In this document: piece by piece, positions 33,220-43,493 of the stretch
Numbering within the stretch: position 1 is the stretch's first letter
Layout of the letters: every line of letters begins with the position of its first letter
Assembly (NCBI RefSeq): GCF_023715745.1
Contig: NZ_JAMBOV010000001.1
Coordinates: forward strand, 682,001 to 746,000
Length of the DNA stretch: 64,000 bases
Direction: 5' to 3'
Source: Microbacterium oleivorans
GTDB lineage: Bacteria; Actinomycetota; Actinomycetes; Actinomycetales; Microbacteriaceae
Program-made: the position numbers and the translations under genes
Notes under the pieces: model-generated
Told to the model about the DNA's origin: nothing
Seen by the model: the letters and a program-made list of their open reading frames with translations, nothing else
Database searches by the model: none

Positions 33220-35361
33220 ATGTCCACGACCACCCTCGAACCGGTCGCTCCCGCTCCCGCTTCGCGCCGGGGCATCGACGGCGCCGCCATCGTGGCTGCC
33301 CTGCCGGGCGCGCTGCGCAAGCTCGACCCCCGGGCCCAGTGGCGCAACCCCGTGATGTTCATCGTCTGGGTCGGCGCGGTGCTGACGACCGTGCTCGCCG
33401 TCGCGGAGCCCTTCCTGGGCGGTCCGGGCGAATCCGGCGGCACCCCGGTGCCCGCCCCCTTCACGGCGATCATCGCTGTGTGGCTCTGGCTGACGGTCGT
33501 GTTCGCGAACGTCGCCGAGTCCGTCGCCGAAGGCCGCGGCAAGGCGCAGGCCGAGACACTCCGCAAGACCCGGACGAGCACGGTGGCCCACCGCGTCACC
33601 GGGTACGACGAGCAGACGGATGCCGCGGCCGAACGCGTCACGATCGATGACGTCTCGTCGGCCGACCTCACCCTGGGGGACGTCGTCGTGGTCGCGGCGG
33701 GCGACCTCGTCCCCGGGGACGGCGACGTCGTCCACGGGATCGCGTCGGTCGACGAGTCCGCCATCACCGGGGAGTCGGCTCCGGTCATCCGGGAATCCGG
33801 CGGCGACCGCAGCGCCGTCACGGGCGGCACCCGTGTGCTCTCGGACCGCATCGTCGTGCGCATCACGTCCAAGCCGGGGGAGACGTTCGTCGACCGGATG
33901 ATCGCCCTCGTCGAGGGTGCCGCGCGGCAGAAGACCCCGAACGAGATCGCGCTGAACATCCTGCTCGCGAGTCTGTCGATCATCTTCGTCGTGGTCGCGC
34001 TGATCCTGAACCCGGTCGCCTCATACGCTGCGGCGCCCGTCAGCATCCCGGTGCTCGTCGCGCTGCTGGTGTGCCTCATCCCCACCACGATCGGCGCGCT
34101 CCTGTCGGCGATCGGCATCGCCGGCATGGACCGGCTCGTGCAGCGCAACGTCCTCGCGATGTCCGGGCGCGCCGTCGAGGCCGCAGGCGACGTGACGACG
34201 CTCCTCCTCGACAAGACCGGCACCATCACCTACGGCAACCGGCAGGCGGCCGAGTTCGTCCCGCTCGCCGGTCAGGCGCAGCAGGAGCTCACGCGTGCCG
34301 CGGCCCTGTCGTCGCTGGCCGACCCCACGCCGGAGGGGAGCTCGATCGTCGACCTCGCCACCCGCCGCGGCGTCGACGTGACCGGCGACGCGGGTGGCGT
34401 CATCGTCCCGTTCACGGCGCAGACCCGCATGAGCGGGCTCGACCTGCCGGACGGGTCGGCGATCCGCAAGGGCGCCGGCTCCGCGATCGTCGGCTGGCTC
34501 GAGCAGGGTGGCACGCCGCTGTCCGAGGGTGTCCGCGCCGACCTCTCCGCACGCACCGAGGAGATCTCGCAGTCCGGCGGTACTCCGCTTGTCGTCGCGA
34601 CGAAGGATGCCGCCGGCGCGGGGCGTGTGCTCGGGGTCGTCCATCTCAAGGACGTCGTCAAGGACGGGCTCAGCGAGCGGTTCGCCGAGCTGCGGTCGAT
34701 GGGCATCCGCACCGTCATGATCACCGGTGACAACCCGCTGACCGCGGCGGCCATCGCGAAGGAGGCGGGCGTCGACGACTTCCTCGCCGAGGCCGCCCCC
34801 GAGGACAAGCTCGCCTACATCCGCAAGGAACAGGAGGGTGGCAACCTCGTCGCGATGACGGGTGACGGCACCAACGACGCCCCGGCTCTGGCGCAGGCGG
34901 ACGTGGGTGTCGCGATGAACTCGGGCACGTCGGCGGCGAAGGAGGCCGGCAACATGGTCGACCTGGACTCCGACCCGACGAAGCTCATCGACATCGTCCG
35001 CATCGGCAAGCAGCTGCTCATCACCCGCGGCGCGCTGACGACGTTCTCGATCGCGAACGACATCGCCAAGTACTTCGCGATCATCCCGGCGATGTTCATG
35101 GGGGTGTTCCCCCAGCTCGGCGCCCTGAACATCATGGGGCTGCACTCGCCGGCATCCGCGGTGCTCTCGGCGATCATCTTCAACGCGCTCGTCATCATCG
35201 CTCTCATCCCGTTGGCCCTGCGCGGTGTGCGGTACCGCCCCGGCGGAGCGTCGTCGATCCTCGGCCGCAACCTCGCCGTCTACGGCCTGGGCGGAGTCGT
35301 CGCCCCATTCATCGGGATCTGGCTGATCGACCTGCTCGTCCGCCTCCTCCCCGGCTTCTGA
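33220..35361 (+). CDS. kdpB: KdpB, P-type ATPase subunit
   Basis: A 713-residue catalytic subunit that hydrolyses ATP for K+ uptake. The phosphorylated residue is Asp331 in [13 protein letters not shown]; the actuator motif is [10 protein letters not shown], and the hinge motif is [22 protein letters not shown]. The nucleotide-domain GxGxxxxI-like stretch is [13 protein letters not shown]. Residues and length are complete. Confidence 0.97.
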   Translation: MSTTTLEPVAPAPASRRGIDGAAIVAALPGALRKLDPRAQWRNPVMFIVWVGAVLTTVLAVAEPFLGGPGESGGTPVPAPFTAIIAVWLWLTVVFANVAESVAEGRGKAQAETLRKTRTSTVAHRVTGYDEQTDAAAERVTIDDVSSADLTLGDVVVVAAGDLVPGDGDVVHGIASVDESAITGESAPVIRESGGDRSAVTGGTRVLSDRIVVRITSKPGETFVDRMIALVEGAARQKTPNEIALNILLASLSIIFVVVALILNPVASYAAAPVSIPVLVALLVCLIPTTIGALLSAIGIAGMDRLVQRNVLAMSGRAVEAAGDVTTLLLDKTGTITYGNRQAAEFVPLAGQAQQELTRAAALSSLADPTPEGSSIVDLATRRGVDVTGDAGGVIVPFTAQTRMSGLDLPDGSAIRKGAGSAIVGWLEQGGTPLSEGVRADLSARTEEISQSGGTPLVVATKDAAGAGRVLGVVHLKDVVKDGLSERFAELRSMGIRTVMITGDNPLTAAAIAKEAGVDDFLAEAAPEDKLAYIRKEQEGGNLVAMTGDGTNDAPALAQADVGVAMNSGTSAAKEAGNMVDLDSDPTKLIDIVRIGKQLLITRGALTTFSIANDIAKYFAIIPAMFMGVFPQLGALNIMGLHSPASAVLSAIIFNALVIIALIPLALRGVRYRPGGASSILGRNLAVYGLGGVVAPFIGIWLIDLLVRLLPGF

Positions 35362-35379
35362 CCCGAAGGACACCTCCTC

Positions 35380-36012
35380 ATGAACACCACGTCCCGCACC
35401 ACCGGCCGGACCGTCGCCGTCGCCGTCCGCGCGATGATCGTCTTCACGCTCCTGCTCGGCGTCGGCTACACCGGCGTCGTCACCCTGTTCGGTCAGCTCG
35501 TCCTGCCGGCGCAGGCGGGCGGCTCCCTCCTCCGGAACGACGCCGGCGAGGTGGTGGGCTCCTCGCTGCTCGGTCAGTCCTTCACGGATGCCGACGGTGC
35601 CGCGCTCCCGCAGTACTTCCAGTCCCGCCCCTCGGCGGCGGGCGACGGGTACGACGGCGGGGCGTCGTCGGGCTCGAACCTCGGGCCCGAGAACGACGAC
35701 CTCGTCGCCGCGATCCGCGATCGGAAGGCCGCGATCGCCGAGCGCGAGGGTGTGCCCGAGGCGGCCGTGCCCGCCGATGCGGTCACCGCCTCGGCATCCG
35801 GACTCGACCCGCACATCAGCCCCGCGTACGCTTCGATCCAGGTCGACCGCGTCGCCGAGGCCCGGGGTCTGCCCGTGTCGGAGGTCCGACGACTCGTCGC
35901 CGAGCACACGCAGGGACCCGACCTCGGGTACCTCGGTGGATCGACCGTGAACGTGGTGGAACTCAATCTCGCCCTCGACGGACTCAGCGGACGAGACGGG
36001 CTCGGAGGCTGA
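35380..36012 (+). CDS. kdpC: KdpC, accessory subunit
   Basis: A 210-residue subunit with one N-terminal helix (AVRAMIVFTLLLGVGYTGVVTLFG) and an extracytoplasmic domain: YFQSRPSAAGDGYDGGASSGSN and HISPAYASIQVDRVAEARGL are the family signatures. It assists ATP binding by KdpB. A ribosome-binding site GAAGGA precedes it. Confidence 0.95.
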   Translation: MNTTSRTTGRTVAVAVRAMIVFTLLLGVGYTGVVTLFGQLVLPAQAGGSLLRNDAGEVVGSSLLGQSFTDADGAALPQYFQSRPSAAGDGYDGGASSGSNLGPENDDLVAAIRDRKAAIAEREGVPEAAVPADAVTASASGLDPHISPAYASIQVDRVAEARGLPVSEVRRLVAEHTQGPDLGYLGGSTVNVVELNLALDGLSGRDGLGG

Positions 36013-36014
36013 CA

Positions 36015-38498
36015 GTGGGGGGACGCGGACGGCTGCGCGTGCTGCTGGGCGCCGCCCCCGGCGTCGGCAAGACGTACACGATGCTCGAAGAGGGGCGTCG
36101 CCTCGCCGCGGAGGGCAAGGACGTCGTCATCGCCGTCGTCGAGACCCACGGACGCGCGGCGACCCAGCGCATGACGGACGGGCTGGAGCAGGTGCCTCGC
36201 CGCGACGTGACCCACCGCGGGGTGACGCTGACCGAGATGGACCTCGACGGTGTGATCGCGCGACGCCCGGACGTCGCCCTCGTCGACGAGCTCGCGCACA
36301 CCAACGCGCCCGGCTCGGCGAACGAGAAGCGCTGGCAGGACGTCCAGCAGCTGCTGGATGCCGGGGTCTCGGTCATCTCGACGGTCAACATCCAGCACAT
36401 CGAGTCGCTCAACGACGTCGTCCAGCAGATCACCGGTGCACCGCAGCGCGAGACCGTCCCCGACCAGGTGCTGCGCGCCGCCGACCAGGTCGAGGTGGTC
36501 GATCTCGCTCCTCAGGCGCTGCGCGACCGGCTCGCCGGCGGGCTCGTCTACCCCGCCGAGCGGGTGGATGCCGCCCTGTCGAACTACTTCCGTCTCGGCA
36601 ACCTCACGGCGCTGCGCGAGCTCGCGCTGCTGTGGCTGGCCGACGAGGTTGATCAGGCGCTCACCTCCTACCGTGCGGAGCACGGCATCGACAGCCGGTG
36701 GGAGGCGCGCGAGCGCGTCGTCGTGACCCTCACCGGCGGGCCGGAGGGCGAGACCCTGCTGCGCCGCGGCGCGCGGATCGCCGCGCGGTCGGCGGGCGGG
36801 CAGCTGCTGGCGGTGCACGTGACGAGCAACGACGGGCTCCGCGGCGGCGACCCCGGCGCCCTCGCCGAGCAGCGCGCCTTGGTCGAGAAGCTCGGGGGGA
36901 CCTTCCACCAGGTCGTGGGAGAGGACATCCCGACCGCTCTCGTCGAATTCGCGCGTTCCGTCAATGCGACGCAGCTCGTTCTCGGCGTCAGCCGCCGCAG
37001 CCGCCTGGCCGCGCTCGTCACCGGTCCCGGGATCGGTGCCACCGTCATCCGCGAGTCCGGCGACATCGACGTCCACATAGTCACCCACTCCGCCGCGGGC
37101 GGGCGCTTCGCGCTGCCGAGATGGGGCGGCGCGCTGTCGATGCGCCGACGCGTCGCGGGCTTCTTCCTCGCCTTCCTCGGGGGGCCGCTGCTCACCTGGC
37201 TCCTTGTGTCGTTCCACTCCGCGGAATCGATCACGAGCGACGTCCTCAGCTACCAGCTCCTCGTCGTCGTGGTCGCCCTCATCGGTGGCATCTGGCCCGC
37301 GCTGTGGGCGGCCGTCCTGAGCGGGGTGACCCTCAACTTCTTCTTCGTCGATCCGCTCTACACCCTGCAGATCAAGTCGCCGCGCGAGATCCTCGCCCTG
37401 CTGCTCTACGTCGTCATCGCCGTGCTCGTCAGCGTCGTCGTCGACCGCGCCGCACGCACCACCCGCGTGGCCCGCCGCGCGGCTGCCGAGGCGGAACTGC
37501 TTCAGACGGTGGCGGGCAGCGTCCTCCGGGGCGGCGGGGCGGTGGAGGCGCTCGTCGAGTGGACCCGCGAGGCGTTCCGACTCGCCGGCGTGCGGCTCGT
37601 GTCGGGAGAGGTGACCCTCGCCTCGAGCGGTGAACCGCTGCGCGACGGGCGGCACACCGCCCTCCCCGTGGGTGAGCGCGCCGTGCTCGAACTGCACGGG
37701 CATGACCTGCAGGCGTCGGAGCGCCGGCTGCTGTCCGCGATCGTCGCGCAGCTGGACGCCGCGCTGCAGCGCGCCGACCTGGCGGAGGTCGCCAGCGGGC
37801 TGGCCCCCCTCGAGGCGTCGGACCGGGTGCGGAGCGCCCTGCTGTCGGCGCTCAGCCATGATCTGCGTCGCCCGCTCGCGGCGGCGACCGCGGCCGTCGG
37901 CGGGCTCCGCAGTGGGACCTACAGTGACCGCGACCGCCTGGAGCTGCTGCAGACGGCCGACGAGTCACTCGGCATGCTCGCGACCCTCGTCACCGACCTC
38001 CTCGACGTGAGCCGCCTGCAGGCGGGCGCCCTCGCCGTCTCCCTGCAGGCGGTCGACCCGGCCGATGCGGTCCTCCCGGCCCTCGAGGAACTGGGTGCGG
38101 GACCGGCATCCGTCGACATCGATCTCGACGGGGATGCGGTCGTCCGGGCCGACCCCGTGCTGTTGCAGCGCGTGATCGTGAACCTGCTCGCCAACGCGCT
38201 GCGTTTCTCGCCGGAGGGGCAGAAGGTCCGCATCGCGACCAGCCGCTTCGGTTCCTCCGCCGAGATCCGCATCATCGATCACGGCCCCGGCATTCCCGCG
38301 GAGCGTCGCGACGACGTCTTCGTGCCGTTCCAGCGTCTCGGCGACACGGACAACAGCACCGGCCTCGGCCTCGGCCTCGCCCTCTCGAAGGGCTTCGTCG
38401 AGGGGATGGGGGGTACGCTCACCCCCGAGGACACCCCGGGCGGAGGGCTGACGATGGTCGTCTCCCTGCCGCTGGCCCGTGAGAAGGAGGGCGTGTGA
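36015..38498 (+). CDS. kdpD: KdpD, potassium/turgor sensor histidine kinase
   Basis: An 827-residue membrane kinase. The N-terminal KdpD domain has Walker A LLGAAPGVGKTYTM (residues 10-23) and VDELAHTNAPGS. A UspA-like domain follows, then four helices (about residues 380-480) and a histidine kinase with His615 in SALSHDLRRPLAA. The N, G1 and G2 boxes are LLANALRFS, DHGPGIPAERRDDVF and GLGLGLALSKGFV. It autophosphorylates under K+ limitation and passes phosphate to KdpE. The GTG at 36015 follows kdpC by 2 bp and its stop overlaps kdpE (GTGA). Confidence 0.96.
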   Translation: MGGRGRLRVLLGAAPGVGKTYTMLEEGRRLAAEGKDVVIAVVETHGRAATQRMTDGLEQVPRRDVTHRGVTLTEMDLDGVIARRPDVALVDELAHTNAPGSANEKRWQDVQQLLDAGVSVISTVNIQHIESLNDVVQQITGAPQRETVPDQVLRAADQVEVVDLAPQALRDRLAGGLVYPAERVDAALSNYFRLGNLTALRELALLWLADEVDQALTSYRAEHGIDSRWEARERVVVTLTGGPEGETLLRRGARIAARSAGGQLLAVHVTSNDGLRGGDPGALAEQRALVEKLGGTFHQVVGEDIPTALVEFARSVNATQLVLGVSRRSRLAALVTGPGIGATVIRESGDIDVHIVTHSAAGGRFALPRWGGALSMRRRVAGFFLAFLGGPLLTWLLVSFHSAESITSDVLSYQLLVVVVALIGGIWPALWAAVLSGVTLNFFFVDPLYTLQIKSPREILALLLYVVIAVLVSVVVDRAARTTRVARRAAAEAELLQTVAGSVLRGGGAVEALVEWTREAFRLAGVRLVSGEVTLASSGEPLRDGRHTALPVGERAVLELHGHDLQASERRLLSAIVAQLDAALQRADLAEVASGLAPLEASDRVRSALLSALSHDLRRPLAAATAAVGGLRSGTYSDRDRLELLQTADESLGMLATLVTDLLDVSRLQAGALAVSLQAVDPADAVLPALEELGAGPASVDIDLDGDAVVRADPVLLQRVIVNLLANALRFSPEGQKVRIATSRFGSSAEIRIIDHGPGIPAERRDDVFVPFQRLGDTDNSTGLGLGLALSKGFVEGMGGTLTPEDTPGGGLTMVVSLPLAREKEGV

Positions 38499-39196
38499 GG
38501 ATCCTCATCGCCGACGACGACCCGCAGATCGTGCGGGCACTCCGGATCACCCTCTCGGCACGTGGGTACGAGGTGTTCACCGCGATCGACGGAGCGCAGG
38601 CGATCGCCGCCGCGGTCGATCACCACCCCGACATCTTCCTGCTCGATCTCGGGATGCCCCAGCTCGACGGGATCGAGGTCATCCACGCGATCCGCGGCTG
38701 GTCAGCGGCCCCGATCCTCGTCGTGTCGGGACGCACCGGAGCCGCCGACAAGGTCGACGCCCTGGACGCCGGCGCCGACGACTACGTGACGAAACCGTTC
38801 TCGATCGACGAGCTGCTCGCGCGCATCCGCGCCCTGACGCGGCGGGCGCCGCAGCAGGAACCCGACCCGGTGACCGAGTTCGGGTCCATCTCGGTGGACC
38901 TGGCCGCGCGGAGCGTCACGAAGACGACGGCGGGCCACACCGAGCGGGTGCGGCTCACTCCGACCGAGTGGCAGCTGCTGGAGATCCTCTTGCGCAACCC
39001 CGGCAAGCTCGTCACCCGACAGACGATCCTCAGCGCGATCTGGGGGAGCGAGCATGTGACGGACACCGGCTACCTGCGGCTGTACGTCTCGCAGCTTCGC
39101 CGCAAGCTCGAGGACGACCCGGCGCAACCACGGCACATCCTCACCGAGGCGGGCATGGGATATCGCTTCGAGCTCGGAGCGTCGTCCTCCGACTGA
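38495..39196 (+). CDS. kdpE: KdpE, OmpR-family response regulator
   Basis: A 233-residue response regulator. The receiver domain has RILIADDDPQIVRAL, the phospho-acceptor Asp51 in FLLDLGMPQLDG, and DDYVTKPF. The winged helix-turn-helix domain is RVRLTPTEWQLLEILLRNPGK...HILTEAGMGYRFE. It activates the kdp promoter in known systems; the CGTGAGGA repeats at 31225-31275 are its likely targets here. GTG start overlaps kdpD. Confidence 0.96.
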   Translation: MRILIADDDPQIVRALRITLSARGYEVFTAIDGAQAIAAAVDHHPDIFLLDLGMPQLDGIEVIHAIRGWSAAPILVVSGRTGAADKVDALDAGADDYVTKPFSIDELLARIRALTRRAPQQEPDPVTEFGSISVDLAARSVTKTTAGHTERVRLTPTEWQLLEILLRNPGKLVTRQTILSAIWGSEHVTDTGYLRLYVSQLRRKLEDDPAQPRHILTEAGMGYRFELGASSSD

Positions 39197-39275
39197 CACG
39201 TCGCACCCCGATGCGCAACCCCCTCCCTGCCCACGAGCCCGGCGATCAGGCTCGCGCGGAAACCGAGGAGGACTC

Positions 39276-40421
39276 ATGAAGGCGATGACGTACCGCGGGC
39301 CGTACAAGGTCCGCGTCGACAGCAAGCGCGACCCGGTGATCGAGCATCCGGGTGACGCGATCGTCCGGGTGGAACTGGCAGCCATCTGCGGATCCGACCT
39401 GCACCTCTATCACGGCATGATGCCTGACACCCGCGTCGGTCACACGTTCGGGCACGAGTTCATCGGTCGCGTGGAAGAGGTCGGCTCGTCGGTGCAGAAT
39501 CTCACGCCCGGTGACCGGGTGATGGTGCCGTTCAACATCTACTGCGGCTCCTGCTTCTTCTGCGCGCGGGGTCTGTTCTCCAACTGCCACAACGTCAACG
39601 CGAACGCGACGGCGGTGGGTGGCATCTACGGGTACTCGCACACCACCGGCGGGTACGACGGCGGCCAGGCGGAACTGGTGCGGGTGCCCCTCGCCGACGT
39701 CGGTCCGCAGGTCATCCCCGACGACATCCAGTCCGAGGACGCTCTGCTCCTCACCGACGCCTTCTCCACGGGCTACTTCGGATCTCAGCTGGCGGACATC
39801 GCAGCGGGAGACACCGTGGTGGTCCTCGGCGCCGGACCCGTCGGGCTCGCGGCGGCGCGATCGTGCTGGCTGATGGGAGCCGGTCGGGTGATCGTCGTCG
39901 ACCACCTCGACTATCGGCTGCAGAAGGCGCGCGAATTCGCCTTCGCCGAAACGGTCCACTTCGGCGAGGTCGACGACGTCGTGGTGACCCTCAAGAAGAT
40001 GACCGACGCGCTCGGGGCGGATGCCGTCATCGATGCCGTCGGCGCCGAGGCGGACGGCCACTTCCTGCAGCACGTCACCGCGGCCAAGCTGAAACTCCAG
40101 GGCGGATCGCCCATCGCACTCAACTGGGCGATCGACGCCGTCCGCAAGGGCGGCACGATCTCGGTCATGGGCGCGTACGGACCCCTCTTCAGCGCGGTCA
40201 AGTTCGGCGACGCCATGAACAAGGGCCTCACCATCCGCACGAATCAGGCCCCGGTGAAGAGGCAGTGGCCGCGTCTGTTCGAGCACATCCGCGCCGGACA
40301 CGTCTCCCCGCGGGAGCTCATCACCCATCGCTTCGAGCTCGACGACATCGCCGAGGGCTATCACGTCTTCTCGTCGAAGCTCGACGGCATCATCAAGCCC
40401 GTCATCACCGTCGCCGGCTGA
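39276..40421 (+). CDS. Zinc-dependent alcohol dehydrogenase (MDR family)
   Basis: A 381-residue medium-chain dehydrogenase. The catalytic zinc site is seen in ICGSDLHLYHG and VGHTFGHEFIGRVEEVG; the structural zinc cysteines are in YCGSCFFCARGLFSNC; the NAD-binding motif is VVVLGAGPVGLAAARSC. It resembles glutathione-independent formaldehyde dehydrogenase/threonine-dehydrogenase-like enzymes, often labelled generically; substrate unknown. The start has a GAGGAGGA ribosome-binding site. The next gene starts 20 bp downstream. Confidence 0.93.
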   Translation: MKAMTYRGPYKVRVDSKRDPVIEHPGDAIVRVELAAICGSDLHLYHGMMPDTRVGHTFGHEFIGRVEEVGSSVQNLTPGDRVMVPFNIYCGSCFFCARGLFSNCHNVNANATAVGGIYGYSHTTGGYDGGQAELVRVPLADVGPQVIPDDIQSEDALLLTDAFSTGYFGSQLADIAAGDTVVVLGAGPVGLAAARSCWLMGAGRVIVVDHLDYRLQKAREFAFAETVHFGEVDDVVVTLKKMTDALGADAVIDAVGAEADGHFLQHVTAAKLKLQGGSPIALNWAIDAVRKGGTISVMGAYGPLFSAVKFGDAMNKGLTIRTNQAPVKRQWPRLFEHIRAGHVSPRELITHRFELDDIAEGYHVFSSKLDGIIKPVITVAG

Positions 40422-40441
40422 CCCCGACACAAGGAGGGACC

Positions 40442-41017
40442 ATGCCGTACACCGCAGACAAGCCGGGGGCCATCCCCGACCCCGACGAGCTCCGTCGTCG
40501 GATCCCCGGGTGGGGTGCCGATCTCGATCCCTCGGACCGCCCCGCCTTCCCTCGTGAGCAGCCGGGGATCCACACCGGCGCCCACTGGGACATACCCGAG
40601 CAGCAGCCGCACGGCGCCGGCCGCGAACGCTCGATCGAGCACAACCGCCTCACACCGGTCTTCGGCACCGCCCAGCCCCTGCACGGCGTCTCCGGACTCA
40701 TCCGGCGGATCGCGTACGCACGGTTCAGTGAGGGGCAGACGCCCCACTGGATGCTGCTGATCCTGGGCGACCGGGTCGAGTCGACGGGCGCGCATGTGCG
40801 CTCGCTGTTCTCGCGTCGCCCCGACGACCCGGTGACGCAGTCCGGGGTGCTCGGTGAGCGCAGCCGCCACCCGATCGCCTCCCGGTTCGGCCGGGGCCGC
40901 GTCGACGTGCGGCACATGTGGCTGGATCCCCTTCTCGTCGTCGGACCATGGGTGCTCGCGGCGGTCGCCGTGACGAGAATCGGCCGAGTGGCGTTCGCGC
41001 GCGGGGGCCGTCGCTGA
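40442..41017 (+). CDS. Uncharacterised 191-residue protein with C-terminal membrane segment
   Basis: I do not recognise the family with certainty. The N-terminal half is polar and Pro-rich (YTADKPGAIPDPDELRRRIP, then HTGAHWDIPEQQPHGAGRER), the middle carries GVSGLIRRIAYARFSEGQTPHWMLLILGDRVE, and a single helix near the C-terminus (WLDPLLVVGPWVLAAVAVTR) suggests membrane anchoring. It is 20 bp downstream of the alcohol dehydrogenase gene behind an AAGGAGG site, so the two are very likely co-transcribed. Similar proteins accompany such dehydrogenases in related actinobacteria as far as I recall. Confidence 0.75.
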   Translation: MPYTADKPGAIPDPDELRRRIPGWGADLDPSDRPAFPREQPGIHTGAHWDIPEQQPHGAGRERSIEHNRLTPVFGTAQPLHGVSGLIRRIAYARFSEGQTPHWMLLILGDRVESTGAHVRSLFSRRPDDPVTQSGVLGERSRHPIASRFGRGRVDVRHMWLDPLLVVGPWVLAAVAVTRIGRVAFARGGRR

Positions 41018-41207
41018 CGGCGTGAGGCGCGCGGCGACACGCCCGGGCTGACATCCGGGGTGGAGGTCCTGCGCGCCCGGGGTTGCGCGCTGGCCCCGGC
41101 GAGAGGAACGTGGCACGACGACGGAGATCTGCGCCCTGCGGATCCGCAGCACCGTGATTCGCGGTGTGTCCGCAGTCGAGCGCACTTCTCGGCGGGAGGG
41201 CCGCCCC

Positions 41208-41537
41208 ATGGGCCGATTCAGTTACAGCAGCCAGGTCAAGACCGAGGTGGAGGACAGGGCGCTCGCGCACCTGCAGGTCGTGATGGGCAACAAGCTGCGC
41301 CGCGGAGAATCCTTCTTCTTCACGTGGCGGGACGACGTGAGTGTCGGGGACGGACGACGGTCGGTGTGGATTCATCCGTCGGCCGACCTCGACTTCAAGT
41401 ACTACGGGTCGCGCGCGCCGGCGATGAACCGCACCTGGCTCGAGAAGCTCGCCTACGCGGCGAACTCGACGAGCGGCTTGTTCGTGATGTCCGAGCCGCC
41501 CGACGAGCCCGGCACAGGAACCATCGAGGCGATCTGA
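41208..41537 (+). CDS. Small DUF7882-type protein, copy 2 of 5
   Basis: A 109-residue member of the five-copy family: VEDRALAHLQVVMGNKLRRG, SFFFTWRDD, RRSVWIHPSADLDFKYYGSR and LEKLAYAANSTSGLFVMSEP. It is closest to copy 4 at 46161, sharing the VMGNKLRRGES and FKYYGSR strings, so these two look like recent duplicates. Start ATG 41208 has a GGGAGG site. A 14-bp palindrome (CTGCGGATCCGCAG, 41136-41149) lies upstream. Function unknown. Confidence 0.8.
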   Translation: MGRFSYSSQVKTEVEDRALAHLQVVMGNKLRRGESFFFTWRDDVSVGDGRRSVWIHPSADLDFKYYGSRAPAMNRTWLEKLAYAANSTSGLFVMSEPPDEPGTGTIEAI

Positions 41538-41579
41538 GGACCGGATGCCGGGCGCCCGTCGCCCGGCATCCGCCCGTTC

Positions 41580-42455
41580 TCAGGAGAGCTTGTCCTTGAT
41601 GACGCCCTCGGCCTTGTCGATCAGGTTCGGCTTCGGGTCGGTGCCGTAGAAGCGCGGATCGGGCTGCGTGGGGGGCGGCATCGGCACCGAGGTGTCCGGA
41701 CCGTCGAGGTACGTGAACTCGCCCTTGCCGTCGGGGGTGGGGCCGCTGGCCCACGATCCTTCGGCAGCGGCTTGCCCGTCGGAGAAGTTGATGTACTTGT
41801 ACGAGTGGTCGCGTGCCTCGTTCGACAGGGGGAAGTTGAGAGGCACCGGAAGGTCCTCGACGCCCTCCTCTCGCAGCTCCTGGGCGGCACGGATCCACTG
41901 GTTCTGGTGCATCGTGTCGCGCGCCAGGAGGAACGAGAGCATCTCGCGCACACCGTGGTCGTCGGTCATGTTGTAGATGCGGGCGACCTGCAGGCGTCCC
42001 TGCATCTCGGCGTTCGCGTTCGCGGTGAAGTCGGCGAGCATGTTGCCGCTGGCCGTCACGTACGAGCCCTGCCAGGGGTTGCCGTTGCTGTCCACGGGAC
42101 GCACACCCGCACCCGCCACGATGGCCGCCTGAACGTCCATTCCGCCGATGACGGCGCCGAGGACCGGGTCGGATGCCGCAGCCGCTTCGCTCTGCTCGAC
42201 CGGGGCCTTCTCGAGCAGCTGGGCGATCATGATCGCGAGCATCTCCACGTGCCCGAACTCCTCAGCCCCGATGCCGTAGAGCAGGTCGCGGTACTTGCCT
42301 GGGATGTGGGCGTTCCACGCCTGGAACCCGTACTGCATGGCGACGGTGATCTCGCCGTACTGCCCGCCCAGGACCTCCTGCATGCGTCGCGCGAAGATCG
42401 CGTCGGGTTTGTCGGGGGTGGCGGTGAACTGCAGTTCCTGTCGATGGAAGAACAT
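41580..42455 (-). CDS. Manganese catalase
   Basis: A 291-residue non-haem, dimanganese catalase that disproportionates hydrogen peroxide in the cytoplasm. FFHRQELQF opens the chain, GEITVAMQYGFQAWN carries a metal glutamate, EEFGHVEMLAIMI the next Glu/His pair, and NAEMQGRLQVARIYNMTDDHGVREMLSFLLARDTMHQNQW the remaining ligands. The ATG at 42455 is preceded by GGAGA at good spacing. A TACGGT -10-like element lies at 42522-42527 (minus strand). It is divergent from the transglycosylase gene. Confidence 0.95.
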   Translation of the reverse strand: MFFHRQELQFTATPDKPDAIFARRMQEVLGGQYGEITVAMQYGFQAWNAHIPGKYRDLLYGIGAEEFGHVEMLAIMIAQLLEKAPVEQSEAAAASDPVLGAVIGGMDVQAAIVAGAGVRPVDSNGNPWQGSYVTASGNMLADFTANANAEMQGRLQVARIYNMTDDHGVREMLSFLLARDTMHQNQWIRAAQELREEGVEDLPVPLNFPLSNEARDHSYKYINFSDGQAAAEGSWASGPTPDGKGEFTYLDGPDTSVPMPPPTQPDPRFYGTDPKPNLIDKAEGVIKDKLS

Positions 42456-42649
42456 CGTGTCTCCTGTCCGGTTGGGGCGGCGAGGGGAGGGATGCGGGAT
42501 GCATCGTCGTCGCGTCCGGGGACCGTAGGCCGCGATCTCCGAGGCGGAGAGGGGCCTTGACGAGCTGACGGCGGCGTGCGACGCGTGCACGGCGGATCCT
42601 CACGCGGACGGGTTAGCGTGGTGCGGGCAGCAAATCGGGGGAGAGGCAC

Positions 42650-43456
42650 ATGGCGGGACGCCGGAGACCGTCGTCGACGCGCGGCGGTCGCGGCCGGCGC
42701 GCCGCACTCGCCGTCGGGATGGGTGTTGCGCCCGCCGTCGTCGTCATGGCGCTCGCTGCATGTCTGCCGACCGCCCTGCAGCGGGCCGAACCGGAAGGGG
42801 ACCCCCTCCCACCCGTGTCGTCGCGGTGGGCTGATACGCCCCCGCCGGCGCTCGCCGTGGCGGGAGCGGATCCCTCCTCGGCTCCCGCAGTGACGCTCGT
42901 CGATGCCGACTGGGCAGCGCGTGTCGCAGAGGCCACGGGCATCCCTCGTCGTGCCGTCGTCGCCTACGCCGCGGCCGACCTCACCGTCGCCCACGAGCAG
43001 CCCTCCTGCGAGATCGGCTGGAACACGCTCGCGGGGATCGGGTGGGTGGAGTCGCGGCACGGGTCGTACGGAGGCTCTCGCCTCGACGAGAGCGGCCTGG
43101 TGACTCCCCGCATACGGGGTCCCCGACTGGACGGCGACGGGGTGGCGGCGATCCCGGACACCGACGGCGGTGCCCTCGACGGCGACGAGCAGTGGGACCG
43201 TGCGGTCGGGCCCCTGCAGTTCATCCCCGAGACGTGGCGGCGCTGGGGCGCCGACGGCGACGCCGACGGCACCCGCGACCCGAGCAACATCGACGACGCC
43301 GCCCTGGCGGCAGCTCGCTACCTCTGTCGCTCCGGGTCGATGGCGTCGGAGGGCGCCTGGAGAGACGCCGTGTTCACGTACAACCCTTTGACGCGGTACA
43401 TCGACGATGTGGCCGTGAGAGCGAACGAATACGCTCAGCGCGCACCGGTGGGGTGA
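42650..43456 (+). CDS. Lytic murein transglycosylase-like protein
   Basis: A 268-residue exported or lipid-anchored protein. The basic N-terminus and helix (GMGVAPAVVVMALAAC) end in a lipobox-like LAAC with Cys38. The SLT-type domain has the catalytic glutamate in LAGIGWVESRHGSYGGSR, and GPLQFIPETWRRWGADGDADGTRDPSNIDDAALAAARYLC is diagnostic of the SLT_2 group. It cleaves peptidoglycan glycan strands. A TAGCGT -10 lies at 42614-42619 and AGAGG precedes the start. Confidence 0.88.
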   Translation: MAGRRRPSSTRGGRGRRAALAVGMGVAPAVVVMALAACLPTALQRAEPEGDPLPPVSSRWADTPPPALAVAGADPSSAPAVTLVDADWAARVAEATGIPRRAVVAYAAADLTVAHEQPSCEIGWNTLAGIGWVESRHGSYGGSRLDESGLVTPRIRGPRLDGDGVAAIPDTDGGALDGDEQWDRAVGPLQFIPETWRRWGADGDADGTRDPSNIDDAALAAARYLCRSGSMASEGAWRDAVFTYNPLTRYIDDVAVRANEYAQRAPVG

Positions 43457-43461
43457 CGTGA

Positions 43462-43489
43462 CGGAGGCCGCACGCCGGTGCGGCCTCCG
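43462..43489. terminator. Bidirectional terminator hairpin
   Basis: CGGAGGCCGCAC, loop GCCG, GTGCGGCCTCCG: a perfect 12-bp stem between the convergent transglycosylase and small acidic-protein genes. Confidence 0.85.
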
Positions 43490-43493
43490 GGTA

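Noticed and set aside
41136..41149. CTGCGGATCCGCAG palindrome before DUF7882-type copy 2 as an operator
   Set aside because: A perfect 14-mer of GC-rich type with no partner copy and no placed promoter nearby; too weak to call.
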